27,580 nt of DNA from Bacillota bacterium (GCA_023436245.1 JAEZJZ010000068.1:1-27580); one strand, 5' to 3'; shown: positions 1 through 8,119, numbered from the stretch's first letter. The notes: generated by a model from the letters alone, not told the origin. Numbers and translations: made by a program.

Positions 1-299
1 AAGATGTCCATCTGCATGCTGAGGAATGTCCCCAACGTATGCATCCGTCTCTTGCCGGAAATGCTCCCTTCCCTGTGCGTTTCCGTGTTAACAGAAACTA
101 ACGGGTTTTTGGTGTCAGTCTCCAACTCGCCTCTCTCGAGGCTCGTCTTCCTCTGACCCAGATTCTTCATCTGGTCCATCATTGTTCAGTTTTCAAGGTT
201 CTGTTGCGGTCAGGCGACACATCCCAACATGATGTCCGTTTCGTGGGCTTGGGATATGTCCCCATCGGAGCAGCCGTGGTCGGCATGCTCGTTAGCGCA
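1..299 (-). ncRNA. rRNA operon leader (5' external spacer), partial
   Basis: Read on the minus strand, this stretch follows a strong promoter and contains no plausible ORF. It carries AGAACCTTGAAAACTGAACA (complement of about 183-202), the boxA-like antitermination sequence that commonly precedes 16S rRNA in Firmicutes. It is rich in hairpins: a 12-bp stem with one G-U pair between 216-227 and 249-260, a 6-bp stem with the sequence CCAGATGAAGAATCTGG near 160-176, and a 5-bp stem capped by a GAGA tetraloop near 130-145. The start of 16S itself is not in the window, so the identity is inferred from the leader. An internal transcribed spacer is the alternative, but the promoter just upstream argues for a leader. 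Confidence 0.72.
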
Positions 300-305
300 G
301 TAGTA

Positions 306-335
306 ATGTTAGCACAGGCTTTCGCAGCTTGTCAA
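306..335 (-). promoter_or_regulatory. Strong promoter of the rRNA operon
   Basis: The minus strand shows TTGACA (330-335), an 18-bp spacer and TAACAT (306-311), with transcription expected to begin near 299. It lies between the greA stop and the boxA-containing leader, so it most likely drives the rRNA operon. Confidence 0.75.
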
Positions 336-431
336 GGGATTCGAACACTCCCGTCGAACTGCAACTGGCCGCTTGACTAATATACCAGCCTGACCGCTCG
401 CAGGCAAGTGGCAATTGCTGGCCAAGGGAAA

Positions 432-451
432 GGCGCGGCTTAAACCGCGCC
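432..451 (-). terminator. Weak terminator-like hairpin at the end of greA
   Basis: A perfect 7-bp stem GGCGCGG/CCGCGCC encloses a six-base loop containing the greA stop codon. On the minus strand it is followed by TTTCCCTT, only a weak U tract, so termination may be incomplete and some greA transcription may run into the rRNA promoter region. Confidence 0.4.
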
Positions 452-931
452 CGCCTTGCTCCCGATGTCCATAACCTCATACTTGATCATTCCGGCTGGA
501 ACAACTACTTCGACAGTGTCCCCAACCTTCTTGCCCAGAAGCGCCTTGCCAACCGGAGACTCGTCAGAGATGCGCCCCTGCATCGGATTAGCCTCAGGAG
601 ACCCGACGATGGTGTATTCCAGTTCATCGCCGAACTCAAGGTCCTTCAGCTTCACAACCGTGCCAACACTGATATGATCAACAGCTATGTCACTCTCGTC
701 TATCAGCCTCACATTGCGCAGGCTCTTCTCCATTGCCACAATGCGGCCCTCGATGAATGCCTGTTCGTTCTTGGCATCATCGTATTCGGAATTCTCGCTG
801 AGATCGCCGAACTCTATGGCTGCCTTGATCCGCTCCGCCACCTCTTTACGCCTGACGGTCTTCAGGTAGTCTAGTTCCTGCTCCAGCTTGCTCAAGCCTT
901 CCGCGGTAAGCAGGATTTCTTTCTCCGCCAT
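440..931 (-). CDS. greA: Transcription elongation factor GreA
   Basis: The 163-residue product matches the usual GreA length. The N-terminal coiled coil carries the family signature near residues 38-58 (AIEFGDLSENSEYDDAKNEQ), including the acidic residues of the tip. The C-terminal FKBP-like domain includes the PEANPMQGRISDESPVGKAL stretch. GreA enters the secondary channel of RNA polymerase and stimulates cleavage of backtracked RNA. The ATG is preceded by AAAGGAG at good spacing. The gene has a consensus promoter about 185 bp upstream and a long leader with a terminator-like hairpin, suggesting attenuation. It sits immediately upstream of an rRNA operon, a context where anti-pausing activity would be useful, although co-transcription is not shown. 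Confidence 0.97.
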   Translation of the reverse strand: MAEKEILLTAEGLSKLEQELDYLKTVRRKEVAERIKAAIEFGDLSENSEYDDAKNEQAFIEGRIVAMEKSLRNVRLIDESDIAVDHISVGTVVKLKDLEFGDELEYTIVGSPEANPMQGRISDESPVGKALLGKKVGDTVEVVVPAGMIKYEVMDIGSKAGAV

Positions 932-970
932 GTTTCTCTCTCCTTTACGTTTACAGATCCTTGTCCAATG

Positions 971-992
971 AAAAAAGCCTCATGCGTAAGGC
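971..992 (-). terminator. Intrinsic-terminator-like hairpin inside the greA leader
   Basis: On the minus strand GCCTTA-CGCA-TGAGGC forms a 6-bp stem (one G-U pair) with a tetraloop, directly followed by six T residues. It lies about 40 nt before the greA start codon and about 120 nt after the predicted transcription start, the arrangement expected of an attenuator. Confidence 0.6.
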
Positions 993-1116
993 ACCAACCA
1001 AGCAGAGTTGAAGCAGCGGTCGGTGCGTGCTTTATGATATGTGCTTTCATTTCAAACTATGCGGTCGAATGGACGGGTCGTCGCCGTTCAAGCCGCCGAG
1101 GCTCATGCGCTAAGAT

Positions 1117-1145
1117 ATTATACGAACGGGTACTTTGGGTGTCAA
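1117..1145 (-). promoter_or_regulatory. Consensus sigma-A promoter of greA
   Basis: The minus strand shows TTGACA (1140-1145), exactly 17 bp, then TATAAT (1117-1122), a perfect match to the housekeeping consensus. The expected start is near 1110, giving a greA leader of about 180 nt. Confidence 0.85.
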
Positions 1146-1179
1146 TGTAAATTTCCAATCACACTCGGTCAGAACTCCA

Positions 1180-2085
1180 TCAATCTAATTCGCCGCCCGC
1201 CCTAGCATTCCCTTCAGACACCAGATGATAAGCAATCGGCCACTGGCTCCATGCAAAGATGCGATCCATCAGGTTGATTCTTCTGGACATGTTCACCGGC
1301 CAATCAGTCAACTTGCCGGTCAAGAACGCCGCGATCAGCACGGTTTCCAGAACCGGAAACTGATCACTACTGTCAGCCCAGATCACGGGCGGTAGTCCGA
1401 GCTGCTCCGGCAGACCGAGGTCAAGGCTGAGGCACCCGAGGAACGGCTCCACAGCAAGTCCATTGGCGGAGATCAGCAACGTTCCTTGGCGCAAGGCTAG
1501 TCGGCTGACCTCAGGCACGCATTCCGGCGATACGATCAGTAGATGGGCGTCGGCTTTGCCTGAGCCGTAACTGGCGGGACGTACGGCTATGCCGGTTTGC
1601 CCGAGTGTCCTCACCTTTTCATTTTCCTTGAGCAACACGGTGATAGAGCGCGCGTATGGCTCAAGGCCAAGCACCCAGAAGGCACGTTCCCATTCTGCGA
1701 CGGCAAGACCAATGGACAGTCTATCGCCAAATAACTCCAATTGCTTAGCCAGGCCAGGTAGCATCCGGCGCAACATGCCCAAAGCCAGAGACCTACCGGC
1801 GACTCTGTTCCGGCGCTCGACCATCAGGTTGTGGGACAGGACAGTAGGGAGCTGTTCTCGCTCTGGGCCAGCCTGCAGAAGTGCCCCCCCACGGGGGACA
1901 CCCACCACTGACAGCTCCGCCGTCAGTTCCCCGCATGGAATTGCGGCTTGCCATAACGCTTTCTCCGGAAGGCGATTGCCCACCCGCTGCAAAAGGGGTA
2001 GCGGCACGTATTTGGCCCAAGGGCCGTAATGACGCAAGCGGTCTCCAGTTAGGGCCTGTCGATAGATCACCGGAACGGCCGGCAT
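1180..2085 (-). CDS. Unknown protein, possibly a degenerate dehydrogenase-like protein
   Basis: I do not recognise this 301-residue protein with certainty. The start is well defined: AGGAGGTGTTTTC precedes the ATG. It has no signal peptide. The first half contains YGPWAKYVPLPLLQR (residues 20-34). The second half has alternating hydrophobic strands (about 118-220) followed by LETVLIAAFLTGKLTDWPVN near 250. That order loosely resembles predicted amino-acid or shikimate-type dehydrogenases of clostridia, but I see no clear GxGxxG nucleotide-binding motif, so this is a weak guess. It lies 55 bp after the helix-turn-helix gene on the same strand and is probably co-transcribed with it. The pair may therefore be a regulator and its effector. 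Confidence 0.75.
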   Translation of the reverse strand: MPAVPVIYRQALTGDRLRHYGPWAKYVPLPLLQRVGNRLPEKALWQAAIPCGELTAELSVVGVPRGGALLQAGPEREQLPTVLSHNLMVERRNRVAGRSLALGMLRRMLPGLAKQLELFGDRLSIGLAVAEWERAFWVLGLEPYARSITVLLKENEKVRTLGQTGIAVRPASYGSGKADAHLLIVSPECVPEVSRLALRQGTLLISANGLAVEPFLGCLSLDLGLPEQLGLPPVIWADSSDQFPVLETVLIAAFLTGKLTDWPVNMSRRINLMDRIFAWSQWPIAYHLVSEGNARAGGELD

Positions 2086-2140
2086 GAAAACACCTCCTAG
2101 CTAGCTGTATGCCGGCTGGGAGGTGTGAATGAACCGTCTC

Positions 2141-2677
2141 TTAATGATCAGATAGTCCGCGCAACCCTTGGAGAATACGCCTGAGCATCTCAGGGTCGAC
2201 GTAGCGATCTCCCTGAATGGGAGACTCTCCAATATTGATCGAAATCAGTTGCCGATCGGTCAGAGCTTCTGCCAAGTTGATGCGCATGTTTGAGCCGATG
2301 AAGACAACCGTCTCATAGCTGCGAATGAGCGCCATCAAGCGCATCAACTCGTTGATCAGATCAGTGCCGGTCGACTCGTTCGCCAGTTGCCAGCGTTCTT
2401 TATCGGTCATTAGCAAACAATAATCGACGCCATACTCGTCAGCTACTGCCTCCAACTCAGGCTTGTTGGAAACAGGGAATCCGATCAAGCAGATCTTCCC
2501 GCCTTTGCGAATTTCGCCGAGTGTCTCCAAGCGCGAGACAAAGCTACGGTCGACACCCAAATCGTTTGCGGCTTCCTGCTGCGAGGCCCCGGCCATCCGC
2601 TTCTCCAGTATCTTATCGATCATATGGATTATGCGTTCGCGACTAACCAACTTCTCGCCAATTCGGATGAAATCCAT
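2141..2677 (-). CDS. Helix-turn-helix transcriptional regulator with a C-terminal alpha/beta domain
   Basis: The 178-residue protein starts MDFIRIGEKLVSRERI. A helix-turn-helix spans about residues 27-50 (SQQEAANDLGVDRSFVSRLE), followed by an alpha/beta domain with KICLIGFPVSNKPELEAV and ETVVFIGSNMRINLAEAL. I believe this two-part architecture belongs to a clostridial family annotated only as transcriptional regulator; that is from memory. The ATG at 2677 was chosen because GAGGT lies at good distance. The frame stays open for 71 further codons upstream and is cysteine-rich, so a longer form starting at TTG 2890 cannot be excluded. It sits between the fab operon and the 301-residue unknown gene, and might control either. 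Confidence 0.85.
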   Translation of the reverse strand: MDFIRIGEKLVSRERIIHMIDKILEKRMAGASQQEAANDLGVDRSFVSRLETLGEIRKGGKICLIGFPVSNKPELEAVADEYGVDYCLLMTDKERWQLANESTGTDLINELMRLMALIRSYETVVFIGSNMRINLAEALTDRQLISINIGESPIQGDRYVDPEMLRRILQGLRGLSDH

Positions 2678-2714
2678 TTGACCATACCTCGTTTCTGATT
2701 CGCTGCTTGTTATC

Positions 2715-2744
2715 ATTCTAACTAATTCGCCTAACGGAAGACAA
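2715..2744 (-). promoter_or_regulatory. Possible promoter of the helix-turn-helix gene
   Basis: TTGTCT (2739-2744), an 18-bp spacer and TAGAAT (2715-2720) occur on the minus strand about 40 bp before the chosen start codon. The match is moderate, and no clear terminator separates this site from fabF. Confidence 0.4.
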
Positions 2745-2955
2745 GAAGCATCTTGTCGAAAGGTGCAACCCCGACAAAATGCCTCCGTAGAAGACCATTC
2801 TCTGACGCTCAGCGGATGCACACATGCGCGACTGCAGATCTGATTGCAACTCGCATCGGATGCAACTAGCACTCTGCCATGGGGCGCCAAGTCTCGCTAA
2901 ACTGGTTTGGGCATCAATAGCCCCTGCATTGCTTAGTCTGGGATCTGACTCCCTA

Positions 2956-4191
2956 CTAGATAGCTCGCTTGACCGCAAGGGTGCAGTTATGCCCGCCAAA
3001 GCCAAGGGAGTTGGAGAGTGCCGCATAAATCGGCAAATCCCGGCCGACGTTTGCGACGTAGTCAAGATCACAGTCCGGATCAGGGTTCTTCAGGTTAATG
3101 GTTGGGTGTACGTATCCGGCTTGCACTGACAACGCAGTCACCGCCAACTCCACCGCACCGGCTGCACCCAGGAGGTGGCCGATCATGGACTTGGTGGAAT
3201 TCACAGCTAACAGCCCAGCATGCTCAGCAAACACATTCTTGATCGCCAGCGTCTCCAAGCGATCGTTCATGTCCGTAGATGTACCGTGTGCGTTGATGTA
3301 CTGAACTTCATTTGGCTGCAGGTCAGCATCAGCCAACGCCAGTTGAATGGCGCGCGTGGCACCCTTTGCCTCTGGGTGAGGGGCCGTCATGTGACTGGCA
3401 TCGTTGGTGGCTGCATAGCCGACCAATTCGGCATAAGCCTTGCCGCCCCTTCGCACCAAATGCTCTTCAGTCTCCAAAACCAGCACGGCCGCTCCTTCGC
3501 CCATGACGAATCCATCCCGCTCCAGATCGAATGGCCGGGAAGCTGTTGCCGGGTCGTCATTGCGAGTACTCAAGGCCCGCAGTGCACAGAACCCGGCCAG
3601 GCCAATCGGGTGAATACTTGCTTCGGCTCCGCCGGCAAGCACGAGATCAGCCTCACCGCGCTGCAAGCTGCGGAAAGCTTCTCCAATCGCCTGACCACCA
3701 CTAGCGCAAGCGGACACGATGTTGTTTGCTGCACCGGTGAATCCGTAGCGGATGGCGACTTGACCAGCAGCCATGTTGCCAATCATCATTGGAATGAGAA
3801 ACGGACTGACCTTTGCCGGCCCTTTGGAGAGCAGCGTCTCGTGCTGCGTGGCCAACGTTTCCAGACCGCCTATCCCGGAGCTGATGTAAACCGCAGCCCG
3901 CTCCCGGTCGACTTGCTCCAAGCACAGCCCCCCGTCCTGGACAGCTAACTCAGCCGCAGCCAAGGCAAACTGCACAAAGCGATCCGTGCGACGCGCTTCT
4001 TTCTTGTCCATGAAGTCGCCCGGCTGAAAGTCGGGGACCTCGGCCGCAATTCTGGTGGAATACTCACTGGCGTCAAAGCGGGTGATTGGGCCAACGGCCG
4101 ATTCCCCGGCCTTCATCTTCGCCCAGACAACGGAATTGCCCAGGCCCAGGGGTGTGACCATGCCTATACCGGTAATGAAAACCCTCTGCAT
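2956..4191 (-). CDS. fabF: 3-oxoacyl-[acyl-carrier-protein] synthase II
   Basis: The 411-residue product matches the FabF length. It condenses malonyl-ACP with a growing acyl-ACP in the elongation step of type II fatty-acid synthesis. The Cys-His-His set is visible: Cys162 in VSACASG, His302 in NAHGTST and His339 in KSMIGHLLGAAGA, with Lys334 nearby. The ATG follows AGGAAGGGG. It begins 14 bp after acpP and is the last gene of the fab operon. Downstream there are only weak hairpins, without a clear terminator. The malonyl-CoA supply genes and fabZ, often next in clostridial fab clusters, are absent here. Confidence 0.97.
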   Translation of the reverse strand: MQRVFITGIGMVTPLGLGNSVVWAKMKAGESAVGPITRFDASEYSTRIAAEVPDFQPGDFMDKKEARRTDRFVQFALAAAELAVQDGGLCLEQVDRERAAVYISSGIGGLETLATQHETLLSKGPAKVSPFLIPMMIGNMAAGQVAIRYGFTGAANNIVSACASGGQAIGEAFRSLQRGEADLVLAGGAEASIHPIGLAGFCALRALSTRNDDPATASRPFDLERDGFVMGEGAAVLVLETEEHLVRRGGKAYAELVGYAATNDASHMTAPHPEAKGATRAIQLALADADLQPNEVQYINAHGTSTDMNDRLETLAIKNVFAEHAGLLAVNSTKSMIGHLLGAAGAVELAVTALSVQAGYVHPTINLKNPDPDCDLDYVANVGRDLPIYAALSNSLGFGGHNCTLAVKRAI

Positions 4192-4205
4192 TTGCCTGCC
4201 CCTTC

Positions 4206-4436
4206 CTAGGCCCTGGCCTGAAGATAATTAGCGATATCCATAACGGTAATGATCTGCTTCAAGTCTTCCTCTGCAATCTTCAAGGAAAACTCTTCCTCCA
4301 GCTTCATGACCAGCTCTACCATGTCCAGAGAATCAGCGCCGAGATCATCCTTTACCTTGGACTCGGCATTGATTTCATCTATAGCCATTCCCAGCTGATC
4401 GGCAATAATCGCCTTAACCTGATCGATAGTGTTCAT
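4206..4436 (-). CDS. acpP: Acyl carrier protein
   Basis: The 76-residue acidic protein contains the 4'-phosphopantetheine attachment motif GADSLDMVEL, with the modified serine at residue 36. It carries acyl intermediates among the Fab enzymes encoded around it. The ATG at 4436 is preferred over an in-frame GTG three codons earlier, because that GTG overlaps the GGAGGTGA ribosome binding site, while the ATG lies 8 nt after GGAGG. It sits between fabG (18 bp gap) and fabF (14 bp gap). Confidence 0.97.
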   Translation of the reverse strand: MNTIDQVKAIIADQLGMAIDEINAESKVKDDLGADSLDMVELVMKLEEEFSLKIAEEDLKQIITVMDIANYLQARA

Positions 4437-4454
4437 CACTGTCACCTCCTTTCA

Positions 4455-5201
4455 TTACATGGCCAACCCGCCATTGACCCCAATCACCTGACCAGTAATA
4501 TACCCTGATTCTTCCTCGGCTAAAAAGCCGACAACGTGCGCGACCTCAGCCGGTGTTCCCGCCCGCTGCAGCGGAACCTGGGCCACAAATGCCTGCCGCT
4601 GTTCTTCTGTGAGGGAACTGGTTAGCCCGGCATCAATGAAGCCAGGGGCAACCGCATTGACGGTAATCTTCCTGGAAGCCAGCTCCCGGGCAGCCGTCTT
4701 GGTCAGCGCAATCAAGCCCGCTTTGGACGCAGCATAGTTTGCCTGGCCATACGTCCCTATCTGCCCCGCCACCGAAGCGATGTTGATGATTCTGCCATAA
4801 CGCTGCCTAATCATCAGTTTGGCCGCTGACTGCAGACAGAGGAAAGCAGCCTTCAAGTTGACAGCCAGCACCTGGTCAAATTCGGCTTCGCTCATCCTGA
4901 TCAGCAATTGGTCCTTGTTGACACCAGCATTATTGACGAGAACATCCAATCGCCCAAACTCATTCTTAACTGCTGAGAACATCTCGGAGATTTGTCCGGC
5001 ATCGGGCAGATCTGCAGAGACCAACAAGCAGGTCACGCCTGCAGCGGACAGCTCATTAGCCAGTTCCTGAGCCACCTGCTCTCCGCTGCGGCCGCGGCTG
5101 TGCAGCGCAAGATCGAACCCGTTCTTGGCCAAGCGGCGACAAATCGCTGATCCCAAGGCCCCAGTTGAGCCGGTAACCAACGCAACCGGACGTTCACTCA
5201 T
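4455..5201 (-). CDS. fabG: 3-oxoacyl-[acyl-carrier-protein] reductase
   Basis: This 248-residue short-chain dehydrogenase performs the NADPH-dependent reduction of 3-oxoacyl-ACP. The nucleotide-binding motif is VTGSTGALGSAI (residues 9-20), NNAG is at 90-93, and the catalytic residues are Ser143, Tyr156 and Lys160 (YAASK). The start codon ATG at 5201 overlaps the end of fabD by 8 nt and is preceded by GGAG. A longer in-frame start would run deeper into fabD and has no better ribosome binding site. Translational coupling to fabD is likely. Confidence 0.96.
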   Translation of the reverse strand: MSERPVALVTGSTGALGSAICRRLAKNGFDLALHSRGRSGEQVAQELANELSAAGVTCLLVSADLPDAGQISEMFSAVKNEFGRLDVLVNNAGVNKDQLLIRMSEAEFDQVLAVNLKAAFLCLQSAAKLMIRQRYGRIINIASVAGQIGTYGQANYAASKAGLIALTKTAARELASRKITVNAVAPGFIDAGLTSSLTEEQRQAFVAQVPLQRAGTPAEVAHVVGFLAEEESGYITGQVIGVNGGLAM

Positions 5202-6156
5202 CTGACAAGTCTCCAATCTCTTCGCGAATTTGCGCCGCAACTGCAGCGATAGCTGCAGGGGAATCAGCTTTGTAGATCGTTACTTGGCGGTTGATCTTTT
5301 TGACCATACCACCCACCGTGCTGCCTGGCCCAACCTCCAAGAAATGCGTGAACCCAAGCTCCAGCAGACGGGCGATGCCAGCGGCGAACTCAATTGGCTC
5401 GCTCACCTGTCTGCAGAGCAGTTGCCGAACTTCTTCAACCGACCGATAGACGCTGGCATTGACATTGCTGATCACAGACATCTGTGGGGCTCGCCAAGTC
5501 GCAGCCTGGAGGTGTGGCGCAAAGGTTTCCGCGGCACGTCGGAGCAGGCGAGTGTGAAAGGGGGCGCTGACTGGCAGTGGCACCAGACGCTTGGCTCCGG
5601 CGGAGGTGAGTGCAGCGCAAGCGCGCTCCACTGCCGCCTTGTCCCCTGCAATCACTACCTGATCCGGGGCGTTGAAATTGGATGCCTGCACCAATGCATC
5701 CTCGCTCGACGCGGATGCGCAGATGGAGACCACCGTCTCCCGATTCAGCCCCAGCACAACCACCACGGCCCCGGCATCTGGCGGATAAGCCGCGTCCATT
5801 GCCTTGCCCCGCTCATGCACCAGCCGTACGGCGGTGTCAAAGTCGATGGCGCCAGCCGCCGCGAGAGCGCTGTACTCGCCCAGACTCAACCCAATTGCGC
5901 CGTTTGCCTTCACCCCGCCGGCTGCCCAAGCCCGGTAGTAAGCGAGAGAAGCAGTCAGAATCGCCGGCTGAGTGTAGGGTGTGAGATTCAGTTGCTCAGC
6001 CGGCCCGTTGGCCAGCAGGTCGGTAAGCGACCAACCAAGCGCCCGATCGGCTCTGCTGAGTAACTCCTGTGTCTCTGGATAGTGCTCGGACAGTTGCCGC
6101 ACCATTCCCACCGCCTGGACTCCCTGCCCAGGGAAGAGCAATGCTAGTTTTGGCAA
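5194..6156 (-). CDS. fabD: Malonyl-CoA:ACP transacylase
   Basis: The 320-residue protein transfers malonyl from CoA to ACP. GQGVQ (residues 10-14) forms the oxyanion region, the nucleophile is Ser91 within GLSLGEY, Arg116 lies in HERGKAM, and His201 is in SAPFH. The serine motif has Leu where many FabD proteins have His, which should not abolish activity because the catalytic His is the distal one. The start is TTG at 6156, seven bases after GGAGG, and overlaps the last 13 nt of fabK. It also overlaps fabG at the other end, so three genes are tightly coupled. Confidence 0.96.
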   Translation of the reverse strand: MPKLALLFPGQGVQAVGMVRQLSEHYPETQELLSRADRALGWSLTDLLANGPAEQLNLTPYTQPAILTASLAYYRAWAAGGVKANGAIGLSLGEYSALAAAGAIDFDTAVRLVHERGKAMDAAYPPDAGAVVVVLGLNRETVVSICASASSEDALVQASNFNAPDQVVIAGDKAAVERACAALTSAGAKRLVPLPVSAPFHTRLLRRAAETFAPHLQAATWRAPQMSVISNVNASVYRSVEEVRQLLCRQVSEPIEFAAGIARLLELGFTHFLEVGPGSTVGGMVKKINRQVTIYKADSPAAIAAVAAQIREEIGDLSDE

Positions 6157-7094
6157 AACAACCCCTCCAGACGCGCTGCAATTGTCTGCACCTCAGCGAC
6201 CAACTCTTGCATGATCTCACTGGCCGGCATGACCTTCTTCACCAGACCGGCCGATTGTCCAGCCATCACCGAACCAAAGGTGACATCGCCTTCCCGAGCT
6301 GCCTGGCGCAATCGCCCGGAGCCGAACTCTCCCAGTTCCTGCAGGCCTGCACCGCTTGCTTCCATTTCCCGGTATTGCCTGGTGAAGCGATTGCGCAAGG
6401 CCCGTACCGGATGCCCCGTGGAATAGCCAGTGACCACCGCATCACGGTCGGCAGCCTCAACGATTGCCTGCTTATACGCCTCGTGTACCGAACACTCGGT
6501 GCTGCAGACGAAACGAGTACCGAGTTGTACTCCTTCTGCTCCTAAAGCGAAAGCGGCTACTACCCCGCGCGCGTCAGCAATGCCCCCGGCCGCAATCACC
6601 GGCACCTGCACTGCATCGACGAGCTGGGGCACCAAGGCAATCGTGCTGATATCTCCGATGTGCCCGCCGGCCTCCCAGCCTTCCGCGATCAATCCATCCA
6701 CACCCAAGCGCGCTAGACGCTTGCCGAGCGCCACCGAGGAAACAACAGGCAAGACCTTGATGCCTCTTGCCCGCAGGTCGGCGACATATGGCCCAGGATT
6801 GCCGGCACCTGTGGTCACCACTGGCACCTGCAATTCCATGATCAACTGCAGTACTTGCTCAGCATGAGGCGAAAGCAGCATCACGTTTACACCAAAGGGC
6901 TGATCAGTCAGGGCGCGGGCGCGCATAATCTCTCCCCGCACATCTTCTGCAGTCATGTTGCCGGCGCCAATTATGCCGAGACCACCTGCCTCGGAAACGG
7001 CAGCCGCCAGTTCCGCCTGAGCCACCCAAGCCATGCCGCCCTGAAGAATGGGGTACTTGATGCCAAGCAAATGAGTGACCGCTGTTGACAGCAT
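6144..7094 (-). CDS. fabK: Enoyl-[acyl-carrier-protein] reductase II (flavin-dependent)
   Basis: This 316-residue protein belongs to the nitronate monooxygenase/FabK TIM-barrel flavoprotein family. Visible signatures are KYPILQGGMAW at the N terminus, GLIAEGWEAGGHIG, and IAAGGIADARGVVAAFALGAEGVQLGT. In a fab operon this is the FMN enzyme for the last reduction of each elongation cycle, replacing FabI. A nitronate monooxygenase role is unlikely given the context. The ATG at 7094 follows GGAGGAAAGCCC; the in-frame extension upstream would overlap fabH and is rejected. It starts 11 bp after fabH. Confidence 0.93.
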   Translation of the reverse strand: MLSTAVTHLLGIKYPILQGGMAWVAQAELAAAVSEAGGLGIIGAGNMTAEDVRGEIMRARALTDQPFGVNVMLLSPHAEQVLQLIMELQVPVVTTGAGNPGPYVADLRARGIKVLPVVSSVALGKRLARLGVDGLIAEGWEAGGHIGDISTIALVPQLVDAVQVPVIAAGGIADARGVVAAFALGAEGVQLGTRFVCSTECSVHEAYKQAIVEAADRDAVVTGYSTGHPVRALRNRFTRQYREMEASGAGLQELGEFGSGRLRQAAREGDVTFGSVMAGQSAGLVKKVMPASEIMQELVAEVQTIAARLEGLFCQN

Positions 7095-7105
7095 GGGCTT
7101 TCCTC

Positions 7106-8086
7106 CTACCATTCGATTAAGGCCGTTCCCCAAGTGAGACCACCCCCGAAACCAGCCAGCAAAATACGTTGTCCCGGTCGGAATGAGCCGGCCTCCGCAG
7201 CCTCCGCCAAGGCAATTGGCACAGACGCGGCCGACATGTTTCCGTAGTTATGCAAATTGACGATCACCTTGTCCGGCGAAATGCCCAATCTCTTGGCCAC
7301 CGAATCGATAATCCGCTTATTCGCCTGATGTGGCACAAACCAATCCACATCCGCCACCTGCAGGCCTGAGTTCGCCAATAACTGCAGGCTGGCTTCGGGC
7401 ACCTTAGAGATCGCGAAGCGGAAGACCTCCTGGCCTTCCATGCGAATAAAGTGTTCCCTGCCGGCAACGGTCTCCGCGCTAGCCGGTTTGCGGGAGCCAC
7501 CTGCAGGTAGCTGCAACAAGTGACCGCCGGTGCCGTCGGCACCGATTTCCACCGCTTGCAGTAAATGCGACTCACTCGGCCCCAGCACCACTGCTCCGGC
7601 GCCGTCACCGAAGATCACGCAAGTGTTGCGATCCTGATAATCGGTAATGCGGCTAAGTGTCTCCGCGCCAATTACCAAACAATAGCGCGCGGCCCGGGTA
7701 CTGATCAGGCTCTTGGCCATGGAAAGTCCATAGATGAACCCGGAACATGCGGCAGAAAGATCAAAGGCAGCCGCCCGCGTTGCCCCAAGCACCGCTTGCA
7801 CCAGGCAGGCGGTGGCAGGAAAGGTGGTGTCGGGGGTGATGGTTGCAACGATGATCAAATCCAGATCGATCGGATCAAGGCCGGCTTTCGCCAAGGCAGC
7901 ACGCGCTGCGTTGACCGCCAAATCAGAGGTTGCCTCAGTGCTATCAGCTATGTGACGTTCCAGAATGCCGGTACGCGTCCTAATCCACTCGTCATTAGTG
8001 TCAACCATCTGTTCCAACTCCTGGTTGGTCAACACCTGTCCAGGTAGATAATGGCCCCAGCCAAGGATTCCTGCCTGCTGCACCAT
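7106..8086 (-). CDS. fabH: 3-oxoacyl-[acyl-carrier-protein] synthase III
   Basis: The 326-residue enzyme initiates fatty-acid synthesis by condensing an acyl-CoA primer with malonyl-ACP. The catalytic triad is Cys114 (LSAACSGF), His251 (FVPHQANKRI) and Asn281 (HNYGNMSAAS). The ATG at 8086 lies after AAAGGAGGTCGCA. It is the first gene of the fab operon and follows a TATAAT promoter overlapped by a GTGCA dyad. plsX and fapR, which often precede fabH in Firmicutes, are missing. Confidence 0.97.
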   Translation of the reverse strand: MVQQAGILGWGHYLPGQVLTNQELEQMVDTNDEWIRTRTGILERHIADSTEATSDLAVNAARAALAKAGLDPIDLDLIIVATITPDTTFPATACLVQAVLGATRAAAFDLSAACSGFIYGLSMAKSLISTRAARYCLVIGAETLSRITDYQDRNTCVIFGDGAGAVVLGPSESHLLQAVEIGADGTGGHLLQLPAGGSRKPASAETVAGREHFIRMEGQEVFRFAISKVPEASLQLLANSGLQVADVDWFVPHQANKRIIDSVAKRLGISPDKVIVNLHNYGNMSAASVPIALAEAAEAGSFRPGQRILLAGFGGGLTWGTALIEW

Positions 8087-8119
8087 TGCGACCTCCTTTG
8101 TGCACACACTTGTGAACAG

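Noticed and set aside
3220..3948. A 242-codon plus-strand frame opposite fabF
   Set aside because: It is the complementary shadow of a clear fabF gene, with no ribosome binding site and no plausible protein composition.
5870..5890. FabD serine motif GLSLGEY taken as an inactivating change
   Set aside because: The Leu replaces the His next to the nucleophile, but the nucleophilic Ser91, Arg116 and the distal catalytic His201 are intact, so loss of function is unlikely.
5230..6063. A 277-codon plus-strand frame opposite fabD
   Set aside because: Shadow of fabD; the coding strand has all catalytic motifs in place.
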